Shown here piece by piece: positions 1 through 13,025 of a stretch of 64,000 bases of DNA (positions are counted from its first letter, which is position 1; the number at the start of each line of letters is the position of its first letter). The position numbers and the translations under genes were made by a program. The notes beneath the pieces were generated by a model, which saw only the letters and a list, made by a program, of their open reading frames with translations, was not told the DNA's origin and did not search any database. Origin of the DNA: Methylorubrum aminovorans (GTDB taxonomy: Bacteria; Pseudomonadota; Alphaproteobacteria; Rhizobiales; Beijerinckiaceae); contig NZ_BPRC01000004.1 of NCBI RefSeq assembly GCF_022179725.1, positions 124,001 through 188,000 of the forward strand, given 5' to 3'.

Positions 1-55
1 GCACGCTCATAGGCCTGAGCCTATTATCGTTGCGGGTGGCCACGAAGGCGGGAGC

Positions 56-376
56 CTACTGCTGCAGCGCCTTCACCTCGCACTGCGCGTAATCCGAGCT
101 CGCCTTGACGTAAGCGTTGAGCTTCTGGACGTAAGCCCCTGCGATCGATTGGAAAGCCTGGGCCTGCGCGTTGTAGGCCTTGATCGCGTCGTTGTAGCTG
201 TAGGCCTCCCAGCCGGGGCAGCCGTCTTTCTTGTCGAGGCAGGCGGGCTTTTCCGGCAGCTTCGGCTTTTCCGGCCGCGCCTCGGCCGGTGGGGGCGTCG
301 GCGGGGTGCAGGGGGCGGCGGCGACGGGTCCCGCGAGGCCGGCGAGCGCCAGTGCCGTGATGATGCGTCCTGCCAT
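56..376 (-). CDS. small exported Pro-rich hypothetical protein
   Basis: A protein of about 106 residues that I do not recognise. It begins with a clear Sec signal peptide (MAGRIITALALAGLAGPVAAA, cleavage expected after AAA), followed by a Pro-rich stretch with CTPPTPPP and Lys/Pro repeats, and then a helical tail with AYNAQAQAFQSIAGAY. Three Cys residues (CTPP, ACLD, DGCPG) and one near the C terminus could form disulfides in the periplasm. The start at 376 is chosen because AGGGACGG sits just upstream on the minus strand and because the reading frame upstream of it lacks signal-peptide character. It is transcribed divergently from ligA. Confidence 0.7.
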   Translation of the reverse strand: MAGRIITALALAGLAGPVAAAPCTPPTPPPAEARPEKPKLPEKPACLDKKDGCPGWEAYSYNDAIKAYNAQAQAFQSIAGAYVQKLNAYVKASSDYAQCEVKALQQ

Positions 377-378
377 GA

Positions 379-2955
<2,577 letters not shown>

Positions 2956-3007
2956 ATTCGCGCTGCAGCCTTGACCCCGCGCCTCCCTTAGGCGCAAGCC
3001 GTGCCCC

Positions 3008-3414
<407 letters not shown>

Positions 3415-3866
3415 ACCCGCGTTCCCATGAACGTCTTTCCAACTCCGGCGCAGCGAAGTGATTCCCGGATCTTGCAAAACGCGCCGACGCGAAACGGGCG
3501 CAGGGGCATGAATTGGCGGTCGCCTCACTGGAAGACCGCGAGAAACCGTCCGCCTCATTGACGCTCGGTTAACCTTGATGCGGTCAGATCAGGGCAGCCT
3601 GCACGGTCAAGCTCGTTGACGCGTTTCGAGGGCCCATGTTACCCCGAGCCATCCCGTTGACGCCCTATTCTGGTTCGGCCGACACTCGCTCAGGTCGCCT
3701 CGCGGAACTGCGCGCGCATGGCCACAGCCGTTCGCGGATCGGCGTCGCCACCTCCGAGCGGGCCGCCCGACGGTCCGTCCACTCAGCAGGCTCTCATGAC
3801 TCCTCCCTCGCCGGATGGCGCCCGAGCTTTCTCCGGATTCCGCGAGAGCGCCGCGGGGCGGGGCCG
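3415..3866 (+). promoter_or_regulatory. non-coding interval before rsmH, probable dcw promoter region; no mraZ
   Basis: About 450 bases between the RNase P RNA and rsmH. MraZ, which often opens the dcw cluster, is not encoded here in any frame that I can see. Two TTGACG hexamers (around 3560 and 3617) could be -35 boxes for the cell wall operon, but matching -10 boxes are weak. An in-frame extension of rsmH reaches back to about 3636; it has Arg/Ser-rich, non-conserved composition and is probably not translated. Confidence 0.4.
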
Positions 3867-4949
3867 ATGAGCCGGGCGCCGCGCCCGGCGAGGTCCGGGA
3901 CGTCGAAGGCCGGGGCGCGTTCCGAGACTTCGGCGGCCGAGGCCGTCCGCCACGTTCCCGTTCTCCTGGCCGAGGTTCTCGCCGCGCTCGCCCTCGACCG
4001 GCCGGGTCTGGCCGTGGACGGCACCTTCGGTGCCGGCGGCTACACGAGCGCGCTCCTTGAGGCCGCGCCCGAGATCCGAGTAATCGCCATCGACCGCGAT
4101 CCCAGCGCGATCCGGGCCGGCGCCGGCCTCGTGGATGCCTCCGCCGGCCGCCTGCGGCTGGTTCAGGGCCGCTTCGGGGATCTCGACACCCTGATCACCG
4201 ATCAGGGCGAGGAGCAGGCCGACTGGGTCGTGCTCGATATCGGCGTGTCGTCGATGCAGCTCGACGAGGCGCATCGCGGCTTCTCGTTCCGCCAGGACGG
4301 GCCGCTCGACATGCGCATGGGCGGCGACGGCCCGAGCGCGGCCGATCTCGTGAACGGCGAGGAGGAAAGCACGCTCGCCGACATCCTCTACCATTTCGGC
4401 GAGGAGCGCCGCTCGCGCGCGGTGGCCCGCGCGATCGTCGAGGCGCGTCGGCGCGCCCCGATCGAGACGACGGCCCAGCTCGCCGAGCTCATCGCCGGCG
4501 TGGTGCGGCCCGAACCCGGTTCCCCGATCCATCCGGCGACCCGCAGCTTCCAGGGCCTGCGGATCGCGGTGAACGACGAACTCGGCGAACTCGTGCGCGG
4601 CCTCCACGCCGCCGAGCGGGTGCTCAAGCCCGGCGGCCGGCTCGCCGTAGTGACCTTTCATTCGCTGGAAGACCGCATCGTGAAGCAGTTCTTCTCCGCC
4701 CGCAGCGGACGGGCGGCGCAGGCCTCCCGCCATCTGCCGGGCGTCGAGCGGCCGGCACCCAAGAGCTTCCAGCTCGTGACCAAGGGGCCGGTCCTGCCCT
4801 CGGAGGCGGAGACCGTCGTCAACCCGCGGGCGCGCTCGGCCAAGCTGCGCGCCGCGGAGCGGACCGACGCGCCTGCGCCGCCGCCGCTGAGCGCCATCGA
4901 AACGCTGGCGAGCCTGCCGGCGCAACAAGGACGGGGGGCACGGCGGTGA
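3867..4949 (+). CDS. rsmH: 16S rRNA (cytosine-1402-N4)-methyltransferase RsmH (MraW)
   Basis: This enzyme methylates N4 of C1402 in the decoding centre of 16S rRNA using S-adenosylmethionine. The 360-residue product opens with a short basic tail, then [10 protein letters not shown] and the SAM-binding [11 protein letters not shown]. It also has the family blocks [18 protein letters not shown] and DGPLDMRM, and the C-terminal [16 protein letters not shown] 3867 places the conserved HVPVLL block about 31 residues from the start. It is the first gene of the dcw run, and its TGA overlaps the GTG start of ftsL, which indicates translational coupling. Confidence 0.95.
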   Translation: MSRAPRPARSGTSKAGARSETSAAEAVRHVPVLLAEVLAALALDRPGLAVDGTFGAGGYTSALLEAAPEIRVIAIDRDPSAIRAGAGLVDASAGRLRLVQGRFGDLDTLITDQGEEQADWVVLDIGVSSMQLDEAHRGFSFRQDGPLDMRMGGDGPSAADLVNGEEESTLADILYHFGEERRSRAVARAIVEARRRAPIETTAQLAELIAGVVRPEPGSPIHPATRSFQGLRIAVNDELGELVRGLHAAERVLKPGGRLAVVTFHSLEDRIVKQFFSARSGRAAQASRHLPGVERPAPKSFQLVTKGPVLPSEAETVVNPRARSAKLRAAERTDAPAPPPLSAIETLASLPAQQGRGARR

Positions 4950-5377
4950 TCCGGCTTCTCAACGTGCTGGCGATCGTCGGCCTGATCGGCTCGGCGGTCT
5001 ACGCCTACTCGATCAAGTACGATACGCTCTACCAGGCGGGGCAGGTCTCCAAGCTGAAGACCGCCCTGCACAAGGAGCGGCAGGCCATCGCCGTGCTGCG
5101 CGCCGAGTGGCAGCTCCTGACCCGGCCCGACCGGCTCCAGGCGGCGGTCGAGCGGCATCTCACCCTCGAGCCCATCGGCGACGGGCATCTCGCCCGCCTC
5201 ACCGACCTGCCGAACCGGCCCGACCGGGGCGACGAGATCGGTCGCCTCCTCGCCTCCACGGCGACCCCGACGGTGACGCCGAAGGACAAGCCGGCAGGCG
5301 TTCGCGACGAGCCGCGCACCACCGGCTCGGTCACCACCCGCACCGTCTCCACCCGCCCGCCGGCGGTTTCGAGGTAG
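4946..5377 (+). CDS. ftsL: cell division protein FtsL
   Basis: A small bitopic division protein that joins FtsB and FtsQ in the complex activating septal wall synthesis. The 143-residue product has one N-terminal membrane segment ([18 protein letters not shown]), then a periplasmic coiled coil with heptads ([30 protein letters not shown], in part) and a short LTRPDRLQ motif. A Thr/Pro-rich tail of about 45 residues is poorly conserved. It starts at GTG inside the rsmH stop (overlap GTGA) and is followed seven bases later by ftsI. Identity rests on topology, the RP-D-RL motif and position. Confidence 0.9.
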   Translation: MIRLLNVLAIVGLIGSAVYAYSIKYDTLYQAGQVSKLKTALHKERQAIAVLRAEWQLLTRPDRLQAAVERHLTLEPIGDGHLARLTDLPNRPDRGDEIGRLLASTATPTVTPKDKPAGVRDEPRTTGSVTTRTVSTRPPAVSR

Positions 5378-5384
5378 CGTCCCC

Positions 5385-7274
5385 GTGTCTCACGATCCGT
5401 CGCAAGATCCTTCGCGCGATCCCCTGCCTGCTCTGTCGCATGATCCTTCCCAGGAGGGATCGGACGCGTTCGCGCAGGATATGACCCAGCCGGCGCCGGA
5501 TCCGATTCCGGAGCGCGTCGTGACGAGCGAGCCGCCGGCTTCGGCGCTCACGCGCATCGCGCGGATGATGTTCCGCCTCGCGATCGAACGCTCCCACGCC
5601 CGCGTGGCCCTGGTCGGTCTCGCCTTCGCGGCGGTGTTCACGACGATCGGCGTACGGCTGATCGTGATCGCGGCCACGCCCGCCAACAACAGCGACGAGC
5701 ACCGGGTGGCGGCGGCGGCCACCACGGCGATCCGCCCGGACATCATCGACCGCAACGGCGAGATCCTGGCCACAGACATCCGCACCGTCTCGGTCTTCGC
5801 CGAGCCGAAGCGGATGGCGCGCACCTTCGACACCGACGAGGCGGTCGAACTCCTCACCGCGGTGCTGCCCGAGCTGAACGCAGCGGAGTTGCGCGCCAAG
5901 CTGTCCTCGAAGAAGGGCTTCGTCTGGATCAAGCGCGAGATCACGCCGAAGCAGCAGCTCGAAGTCCACCGCCTCGGCATCCCGGGCGTCGGCTTCCTGC
6001 CCGACCACAAGCGCGTCTACCCGAACGGCGTCGCGGCAGCGCACATCATCGGTGCGACCAACCTCGACAATATCGGCATCGCCGGCATCGAGAAGTACAT
6101 CGACAACCGCGGCAACAAGGCGCTTAACGAGTTCGGCCTCATCGCCAAGCAGACCGACCTCTCGCCGATCCAGCTCTCTCTCGACCTGCGCGCTCAGTTC
6201 GCCTTGCGCGACGAGCTCGTGAAGGGCGTGGAGAAGTTCAGGGCCAAAGCCGGCGCCTCGATGATCCTCGACGTGACCACGGGCGAGGTCGTCGCGCTCG
6301 CCTCCTATCCGGATTTCGACCCCAATGAGCCGAAGGACGCGCTCGCCGACGACCGCATCAACCGGATGAATGTCGGCGTCTACGAGATGGGTTCGACCTT
6401 CAAGGCGATGACGCTCGCCATGGCGCTCGATTCCGGCAAGTACAACGTCAACTCGACCTTCGACACCCGCGGCGGCGTGATGCACTGGGGCCGCCAGAAG
6501 ATCCACGACTATCACGCCACCGGCCGCGTGCTGACCATGCCGGAGGTGTTCACCCACTCCTCCAACATCGGCTCGGCCAAGATGGCGCTCGGCGTCGGCG
6601 TGCCCGGCCACCGCGCCTTCCTGAAGAAGATGGGCCTGCTCGACCGGATGCGGACCGAGCTGCCGGAATCGGCCACGCCGATCCTTCCGCCGCGCTGGGC
6701 CGAGATCAACACCATCACCATCGCCTTCGGCCACGGCATCGCGGTAGCGCCGATCCAGGCGGCGGCGGCGGTGGCGGCGATCGTCAACGGCGGCGACCTG
6801 ATGACACCGACCTTCCTCAAGACCGACGAGCCGACCGCGCGGGCCAAGGCCAGCCACGTGCTGAAACCCGAGGCCAGCGAGGCGATGCGCTTCATCATGC
6901 GCCTCAACGCCACCGAGGGCTCGGCCAAGAAGGCCTCGATCCCACTCTACTACGTCGGCGGCAAGACCGGCACGGCGGAGAAGGTCATCAACGGGCGCTA
7001 CGTCAAGAACCGCCTGTTCACGACCTTCATGGCGGCCGCCCCCATGGACAAGCCGAAATACCTCTTCCTGACGATCATGGACGAGCCGCAGGGCCTGCCC
7101 GAGAACGGCGGTTACGCCACAGCGGCCTACAATTCGGGCACGGTGACGGGCAAGATCATCGAGCGGGCCGCGCCGATCCTCGGGCTCGCGCCGCGCTTCG
7201 ACCCGCCGGTTAAGCCGTTCCCGCTGATGGTGAAGCTCGGCGCCTACCACGCGACCATGGTGGACGGGCAGTGA
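5385..7274 (+). CDS. ftsI: septal peptidoglycan transpeptidase FtsI (PBP3)
   Basis: A class B penicillin-binding protein that cross-links peptidoglycan at the septum. The 629-residue product has a cytoplasmic tail with two copies of the sequence SHDPSQ, one membrane helix (about residues 72-95), a PBP dimer domain beginning IRPDIIDRNGEILAT, and a transpeptidase domain. The domain carries STFK with the acylated Ser337, SSN at 392-394 and KTG at 527-529. The start codon is GTG. The unusually long, repetitive N-terminal tail could bind other divisome proteins, but that is a guess. Confidence 0.96.
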   Translation: MSHDPSQDPSRDPLPALSHDPSQEGSDAFAQDMTQPAPDPIPERVVTSEPPASALTRIARMMFRLAIERSHARVALVGLAFAAVFTTIGVRLIVIAATPANNSDEHRVAAAATTAIRPDIIDRNGEILATDIRTVSVFAEPKRMARTFDTDEAVELLTAVLPELNAAELRAKLSSKKGFVWIKREITPKQQLEVHRLGIPGVGFLPDHKRVYPNGVAAAHIIGATNLDNIGIAGIEKYIDNRGNKALNEFGLIAKQTDLSPIQLSLDLRAQFALRDELVKGVEKFRAKAGASMILDVTTGEVVALASYPDFDPNEPKDALADDRINRMNVGVYEMGSTFKAMTLAMALDSGKYNVNSTFDTRGGVMHWGRQKIHDYHATGRVLTMPEVFTHSSNIGSAKMALGVGVPGHRAFLKKMGLLDRMRTELPESATPILPPRWAEINTITIAFGHGIAVAPIQAAAAVAAIVNGGDLMTPTFLKTDEPTARAKASHVLKPEASEAMRFIMRLNATEGSAKKASIPLYYVGGKTGTAEKVINGRYVKNRLFTTFMAAAPMDKPKYLFLTIMDEPQGLPENGGYATAAYNSGTVTGKIIERAAPILGLAPRFDPPVKPFPLMVKLGAYHATMVDGQ

Positions 7275-7331
7275 CAGTGTCCTGTACCCCGTCGGCCTGA
7301 CCCGCACGGACCCTTCCGAGGTTTTGTCCCG

Positions 7332-8795
7332 ATGAGCCAGCCGACGCTTGGCGACCTGTTCCCGGAGGCGGATGCGGCGATTGCCGCCCGCCCCGTCGCC
7401 GGCCTCACCGCCGACAGCCGCCGGGTCGTGCCCGGCGGCGTGTTCGTGGCGGTACCCGGCAATGCCGCCGACGGCCGGCTCTTCGCCGCCGCCGCCGCCG
7501 GAGCCGGCGCGATCGCCGTGGCCGGGGAGGGGACGCGCCCGGACGACCTGCCCGATGCGACGGCCTGGATCGAAGTGGCGGAGGCCCGTCGCGCCCTGGC
7601 GCTTGCCGCCGCCCGCCTGTCTGGGCGCCAGCCGGAGACGGTGGTGGCGGTGACCGGCACCAGCGGCAAGAGTTCGGTCGCCGACTTCGTGCGCCAGATC
7701 CTGTCGCGGCTCGGCCGAGATGCGGCGAGCCTCGGCACCGTCGGCATCGTCACGAACCGAGGCGCGGAATACGGCTCGCTGACGACGCCCGATCCCGTGA
7801 CGCTGCACGAGACCCTGGCACGGCTGGCGGATGAGGGCATCACCGATCTCGCCATGGAGGCCTCGTCGCACGGCATCGAGCAGCGCCGCCTCGACGGGGT
7901 GGAACTCACGGCCGCCGCCTTCACCAATCTCGGCCGCGACCACCTCGACTATCATCCGACGATCGAGGACTATCTCGAAGCCAAGCTCCGGCTGTTCACG
8001 ACACTGCTGCCGAAGGGACGCCCGGCCATCGTCAACGCCGACGGCGCCTATGCCGAGCGCGTGATCGGCACGGCCGACGCCGCCGGGCACACGATCCTCA
8101 CCACGGGGCGCAACGGCGACTTCATCCGCCTGATGGAAGCCGGCACGGAAGGCTTCTCACAGAGCCTGACGCTCGCCCATGACGGCAATGAATATCGGGT
8201 TCGCCTGCCGCTCGTCGGCGGCTTCCAGGTCGAGAACGCGCTGGTCGCGGCCGGCCTCGCCCTGGCGACACCGGCGGGTGCTGCCGATCCGGCCGGCGTC
8301 TTCGCCGCGCTCGAAGGGCTCACCGGCGTACCGGGCCGCATGGAACGGATCGGCGAGGCGAACGGGGGCCTCTGCCTCGTCGATTATGCCCACAAGCCGG
8401 AGGCGCTGGAACACGTGCTCACGGCACTGCGCCCTTTCGCCAGCGCGCGCCTCGTCGTGGTGTTCGGCTGCGGCGGCAACCGTGACGCCGGCAAGCGGCC
8501 GATCATGGGCTCCATCGCCGAACGCCTCGCCGACCGGGTCATCGTCACCGACGACAATCCCCGCAACGAGGAGCCCGCCGCGATCCGCGCCGCCATCCTC
8601 GCCGCGGCGCCGGGGGCGGAGGAGATCGGCGACCGGGCCGAGGCGATCCGCGCCGGCGTGCGAGCACTGGGCGCCGGCGACGTGCTGGTGGTGGCCGGCA
8701 AAGGTCATGAAACCGGCCAGATCGTCGGGCCACGGGTGCTCCCGTTCTCGGATCACGACACCCTGCGCGCCGCGATCGCGGAGTTGAACGGATGA
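7332..8795 (+). CDS. murE: UDP-MurNAc-L-Ala-D-Glu:meso-diaminopimelate ligase MurE
   Basis: This enzyme adds the third stem-peptide residue to the cytoplasmic peptidoglycan precursor. The 487-residue product has the Mur ligase ATP loop TGTSGKSS (Lys113), the central-domain EASSHGIEQRR and LGRDHLDYH blocks, and DNPR at 408-411. DNPR is the signature of MurE enzymes that use meso-diaminopimelate and not lysine. It lies 57 bases after ftsI, and its TGA overlaps the ATG of murF. Confidence 0.96.
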   Translation: MSQPTLGDLFPEADAAIAARPVAGLTADSRRVVPGGVFVAVPGNAADGRLFAAAAAGAGAIAVAGEGTRPDDLPDATAWIEVAEARRALALAAARLSGRQPETVVAVTGTSGKSSVADFVRQILSRLGRDAASLGTVGIVTNRGAEYGSLTTPDPVTLHETLARLADEGITDLAMEASSHGIEQRRLDGVELTAAAFTNLGRDHLDYHPTIEDYLEAKLRLFTTLLPKGRPAIVNADGAYAERVIGTADAAGHTILTTGRNGDFIRLMEAGTEGFSQSLTLAHDGNEYRVRLPLVGGFQVENALVAAGLALATPAGAADPAGVFAALEGLTGVPGRMERIGEANGGLCLVDYAHKPEALEHVLTALRPFASARLVVVFGCGGNRDAGKRPIMGSIAERLADRVIVTDDNPRNEEPAAIRAAILAAAPGAEEIGDRAEAIRAGVRALGAGDVLVVAGKGHETGQIVGPRVLPFSDHDTLRAAIAELNG

Positions 8796-10255
8796 GCGAC
8801 GCTCCCCTCTGGACCCCCGCGGCCCTCGAAGCAGCCACCGGCGGGCGCCTGATCGGCACGCCGCGCGCCGTCACGGGCGCCTCGATCGACACCCGCAGCC
8901 TGGAGCCCGGAGACCTGTTCTTCGCCATCCGCGGCGAGGCGCGAGACGGGCACGACTTCGTGCCGGCCGCCCTCGGGAAGGGCGCTGGCGCCGCGGTGGT
9001 CACGGCCGGGCGCGCAGAAGAATTCGAGGGCGCCGGCCCGGTGCTCGCCGTGCCGGGGGAGGGCGACGATCCGGTGCTGGAGGCGATGCGCCGCCTCGGC
9101 CTCGCCGCCCGCGCCCGCACCGAGGCGGCGATCGTCGCGGTAACCGGCTCCGTCGGCAAGACCGGCACCAAGGAGGCTTTGCGCCACGTGCTCTCGGCGC
9201 AAGGCGCCACGCACGCCTCGGTCGCCTCCTACAACAACCATTGGGGCGTTCCGCTGACGCTGGCGCGGATGCCGGAAGACAGCCGCTTCGGTGTGTTCGA
9301 GATCGGCATGAACCACGGCGCCGAGATCCTGCCGCTCACCGCCATGGTGCGGCCGGACGTGGCGCTGATCACCACGGTCGAGCCGGTGCATATCGAGCAT
9401 TTCCGCTCGCTGTCCGCCATCGCCGACGCCAAGGGCGAGATCTTTTCGGGGTTGAAGCCGGGCGGCGTCGCGGTGATCAACCGCGACAACCCGAACTACG
9501 AGCGATTGCTCGCCCACGCTCATGCCTCGCGGGCCGGGCGCGTCGTCACCTTCGGCGAGCACGCTTCGGCGGATGTGTGCGCCCACCGCATCCTGCTCCG
9601 GCCCGATGTCTCGGTGGTCGATGCCACGGTGATGGGCGTCCCCGTGACCTACCAGCTCGGCACGCCGGGCCGGCACGTCGCGATGAACTCGCTCGGCGTG
9701 CTGGCCTGCATCCACGCGCTCGGCGCCGACCTCGCCCGCGCCGCCCTGTCGCTGGCGAGCCTCAAGCCGCCGGTCGGGCGCGGCGAGCGCACGGCGCTGC
9801 GGATCGAGGACGGAGAGGCCTTCCTGATCGACGAGAGCTACAACGCCAACCCGGCCTCGATCCGCGCCGCCCTGGCAACGCTCGCCGGCATCGACACCGG
9901 GCCCAAGGGCCGGCGCATCGCCGTGCTCGGCGACATGAAGGAACTCGGCGCCGCCGGCGAGGCGCTGCACCGCGAACTGGCGGACGCGGTCGCCGCGAAC
10001 GGCATCGATCGCGTCTTCGCCGTCGGCCCGCTCATGGCGCATCTGTTCGAGGCGCTCCCGATGCCGGTGCGAGGCACCGCCGGCCTCACCGCGGAGGATG
10101 TCACCGACGCCGTTCTCGCGACCCTGCGGCCGGGCGATGCGGTGATGGTGAAGGGTTCCAACTCCATGCGCATGGTTCGCATTGTCGAAGCGGTCAAAGC
10201 CCGCTACGCGGTCGCCCCGGACCCGCGCGAAGTCGCACTGAACGCGGGTCGATAA
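8792..10255 (+). CDS. murF: UDP-MurNAc-tripeptide:D-Ala-D-Ala ligase MurF
   Basis: This enzyme adds D-Ala-D-Ala to complete the UDP-MurNAc-pentapeptide. The 487-residue product shows the ATP loop [11 protein letters not shown] (Lys123), [12 protein letters not shown], the [10 protein letters not shown] block and the C-terminal domain with ESYNANP and VLGDMKELG. The [16 protein letters not shown] motif is typical of the N-terminal UDP-binding domain. ATGA overlap with murE. Confidence 0.96.
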   Translation: MSDAPLWTPAALEAATGGRLIGTPRAVTGASIDTRSLEPGDLFFAIRGEARDGHDFVPAALGKGAGAAVVTAGRAEEFEGAGPVLAVPGEGDDPVLEAMRRLGLAARARTEAAIVAVTGSVGKTGTKEALRHVLSAQGATHASVASYNNHWGVPLTLARMPEDSRFGVFEIGMNHGAEILPLTAMVRPDVALITTVEPVHIEHFRSLSAIADAKGEIFSGLKPGGVAVINRDNPNYERLLAHAHASRAGRVVTFGEHASADVCAHRILLRPDVSVVDATVMGVPVTYQLGTPGRHVAMNSLGVLACIHALGADLARAALSLASLKPPVGRGERTALRIEDGEAFLIDESYNANPASIRAALATLAGIDTGPKGRRIAVLGDMKELGAAGEALHRELADAVAANGIDRVFAVGPLMAHLFEALPMPVRGTAGLTAEDVTDAVLATLRPGDAVMVKGSNSMRMVRIVEAVKARYAVAPDPREVALNAGR

Positions 10256-10361
10256 GCCTCATCCACCGGCCAGGCCCTCGCGCCCGGCCGTTTCAGCCGG
10301 CCGCGCTCCGTGCGCGGCGCCGGGCACGCCGAACAACGACTTGCCGCGGGCGGACGAACGC

Positions 10362-11444
10362 ATGCTCTATCTGCTGTCGGAACTGAGCGGCACGCTCACG
10401 CCCCTCAACGTGTTCCGCTACATCACCTTCCGTACCGGTGGCGCGCTGTTCACGGCCGGCTTCTTCGTGTTCTGGTTCGGGCCCTGGATCATCTCGCTTC
10501 TGCGCCTGCGCCAGGGCAAGGGCCAGCCGATCCGCGAGGACGGCCCGGCGACGCACCTGACCAAGCGCGGCACGCCGACCATGGGCGGCCTGATGATCCT
10601 GGCCGGCGCCGTGGTCTCGATCCTGCTGTGGACCAACCCGCACAACCACTATGTCTGGGTGACGCTGGCCGTGACCCTCGGCTTCGGCGCGATCGGCTTC
10701 TACGACGACTACCTCAAGGTGACGAAGCAGTCGCATAAGGGGTTTTCCGGCCGCTTCCGGCTTTTGCTCGAATTCGCGATCGCGGGCGCCGCCTGCCTGC
10801 TGATCTCGATCTACTCGCCGCCCGCACTGCAGAACCAGCTCGCCTTCCCGGTCCTCAAGGACACGCTGCTGAACCTCGGCTGGTTCTGGGTGCCGTTCGC
10901 CGCATTCGTGATCGTCGGCGCCGGCAACGCGGTCAACATCACCGATGGTCTCGACGGTCTGGCCATCGTGCCGGTGATGATCGCCTGCGCCACCTTCGGC
11001 GTGATCGCCTACCTCGTCGGCAACGTCATCTATGCCGGCTACCTGCAGGTGAACTACGTGCGCGACACCGGCGAACTTGCCGTGGTCTGCGGCGCGGTGA
11101 TCGGCGCGGGGCTCGGCTTCCTCTGGTTCAATGCGCCGCCGGCGCAGATCTTTATGGGCGACACCGGCTCACTCGCGCTCGGCGGCCTGCTCGGCTCGAT
11201 CGCGGTTGCGGCCAAGCACGAGATCGTGCTGGCCATCGTCGGCGGCCTGTTTGTGCTGGAGATCATGTCGGTGATCATCCAGGTGCTGTCGTTCAAGCTC
11301 ACGGGCAAACGCGTCTTCCGCATGGCGCCGATCCATCACCATTTCGAGCAGAAGGGCTGGAAGGAGCCGCAGGTCGTGATCCGGTTCTGGATCATCGCCG
11401 TCATCCTGGCGCTGGTCGGCCTCGCCACGCTGAAGCTGCGCTGA
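10362..11444 (+). CDS. mraY: phospho-MurNAc-pentapeptide transferase MraY
   Basis: An integral membrane enzyme that transfers phospho-MurNAc-pentapeptide to undecaprenyl phosphate, giving lipid I. The product is 360 residues, the same length as E. coli MraY. It shows [10 protein letters not shown], the Asp-rich GFYDDYLKV motif, [13 protein letters not shown] and the histidine motif APIHHHFE near the C terminus, and about ten hydrophobic segments. An in-frame TTG 21 bases upstream is possible, but ATG 10362 matches family length. Confidence 0.96.
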   Translation: MLYLLSELSGTLTPLNVFRYITFRTGGALFTAGFFVFWFGPWIISLLRLRQGKGQPIREDGPATHLTKRGTPTMGGLMILAGAVVSILLWTNPHNHYVWVTLAVTLGFGAIGFYDDYLKVTKQSHKGFSGRFRLLLEFAIAGAACLLISIYSPPALQNQLAFPVLKDTLLNLGWFWVPFAAFVIVGAGNAVNITDGLDGLAIVPVMIACATFGVIAYLVGNVIYAGYLQVNYVRDTGELAVVCGAVIGAGLGFLWFNAPPAQIFMGDTGSLALGGLLGSIAVAAKHEIVLAIVGGLFVLEIMSVIIQVLSFKLTGKRVFRMAPIHHHFEQKGWKEPQVVIRFWIIAVILALVGLATLKLR

Positions 11445-11466
11445 GCCGGGACGAGAGACACAGACC

Positions 11467-12843
11467 ATGACGCCAGCCACCACCTTCGCCGGCCGGAAGG
11501 TCGCCCTGTTCGGCCTCGGCGGGTCCGGTCTCGCGACCGTCCGCTCGCTGCTCGCGGGCGGCGCCGACGTGCTGGCCTGGGACGACAACGCGGGCAGCCG
11601 CGACCGCGCCCGCGAACAGGGCATCACCGTCACCGATCTCAAGGCGGCCGACTGGTCGGGCTTCGAAGCCCTGGTGCTCGCACCCGGCGTGCCGCTGACC
11701 CATCCTGAGCCGCACTGGACCGTGGGGCTGGCCCGCGGGGCCGGCGTCGAGATCATCGGCGATATCGAGATCTTCTGCCGCGAGCGCGCGGCGCTGGCGC
11801 CGGAGGCGCCGTTCGTGGCCATCACCGGCACCAACGGCAAATCCACCACCACGGCACTCACCGCCCACCTGCTGCGCCATGCCGGCCGCGACGTGCAGAT
11901 GGGTGGCAATATCGGCACCGCGATCCTGTCTCTGGAGGCTCCGGCCGCGAACCGCGTCCACGTGGTCGAACTGTCCTCGTTCCAGATCGACCTGACGCCT
12001 TCGCTCAAGCCAAGCGTCGGCATTCTGCTGAACTTGACGCCGGACCATCTCGACCGTCACGGCACCATGGAGAACTACGCCGCCATCAAGGAGCGGCTGG
12101 TGGCCGGCGCCGACCTCGCGGTAATCGGCGTGGACGATCCGTATTGCGCCGCCATCGCCGAGCGCCGCGCGGGCGCGCGCATCCGCCTCCATGTCGAGGG
12201 CCACGGTGACGAGGCCGGCGACTATGTCGGCGCGGACGGCAGGGTGCGCGGGCCCGACGGCGCCGTGATCGCCGAAGTCTCCGGCATCCAGGCGCTGCTC
12301 GGCGACCACAATCTCCAGAATGCCGCCGCCGCGGTCGCCGCCGCGATCCGGCTCGGCCTCACCGGGGCGGAGATCGCGGCGGGGCTCAAGAGCTTTCCCG
12401 GCCTCGCCCACCGGATGGAACCCCTGCGCCGCATCGGCGCGACGCTGTTCGTCAACGATTCCAAGGCGACGAACGCCGATTCCACCGAGAAGGCGCTGCT
12501 GGCCTTCCGCGACATCCACTGGATCGTCGGCGGCAAGGCGAAGGAGGGCGGTATCGAGCCGCTGGCGCCGCTGTTCGACCGCGTGACTCACGCCTATCTG
12601 ATCGGCGCATCGAGCGACGCCTTCGCCGCGACGCTGGACGGGCGCCTGCCCTTCACCCGTTGCGACACGCTCGAGGCCGCGACGGCGGCGGCGGCGAAGG
12701 CTGCCCGCGCATCGGGAACGGAGGCGCCCGTCGTGCTGCTGTCGCCGGCCTGCGCCTCCTACGACCAGTTCCCGAATTTCGAGGTCCGCGGCGACCGGTT
12801 TCGCGCGCTTGTCGCGGCGCTGCCGGAAGCCGGCGTGGAGTAA
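11467..12843 (+). CDS. murD: UDP-MurNAc-L-alanine:D-glutamate ligase MurD
   Basis: This enzyme adds D-Glu to UDP-MurNAc-L-Ala. The 458-residue product starts with a Rossmann-like GLGGSGLA, has the ATP loop [10 protein letters not shown] (Lys125), GGNIGTAIL, the ELSSFQ and LTPDHLDRH blocks, and [10 protein letters not shown]. It is the last gene of the cell wall run. In most bacteria ftsW and murG would follow; here the run ends at a dispersed repeat and a gene on the opposite strand. Confidence 0.95.
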   Translation: MTPATTFAGRKVALFGLGGSGLATVRSLLAGGADVLAWDDNAGSRDRAREQGITVTDLKAADWSGFEALVLAPGVPLTHPEPHWTVGLARGAGVEIIGDIEIFCRERAALAPEAPFVAITGTNGKSTTTALTAHLLRHAGRDVQMGGNIGTAILSLEAPAANRVHVVELSSFQIDLTPSLKPSVGILLNLTPDHLDRHGTMENYAAIKERLVAGADLAVIGVDDPYCAAIAERRAGARIRLHVEGHGDEAGDYVGADGRVRGPDGAVIAEVSGIQALLGDHNLQNAAAAVAAAIRLGLTGAEIAAGLKSFPGLAHRMEPLRRIGATLFVNDSKATNADSTEKALLAFRDIHWIVGGKAKEGGIEPLAPLFDRVTHAYLIGASSDAFAATLDGRLPFTRCDTLEAATAAAAKAARASGTEAPVVLLSPACASYDQFPNFEVRGDRFRALVAALPEAGVE

Positions 12844-12921
12844 TTCCGCCACCGGTTGATCGCCCCAGGTTTCTCCCGCCGTCATTGCGAGCGGAACGAA
12901 ACCGATCGGGGGTCGCGTCTT

Positions 12922-13024
12922 ATACCAAATCCGGTTGATCCCTTCGGGATGGCGGATTTGGCCGGCGCTCAAGCGCCGCGCGGGCTGGCCGATCCGCTCC
13001 CCGCTTGAATCGAGCGGAGACCGT
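12922..13024 (-). repeat. dispersed ~104-bp repeat, family A, copy 1
   Basis: Read on the minus strand, this segment aligns over its whole length with 22321-22424, with about 85% identity by eye. Shared blocks include CCGCCATCCCGAAGGGATCA and AGCCCGCGCGGCGC. The sequence ATCCCGAAGGGAT is a small hairpin (5-bp stem), so the element may fold as RNA. It lies between the convergent ends of murD and the antiporter gene and just touches the latter's stop. Confidence 0.8.
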
Positions 13025-13025
13025 C

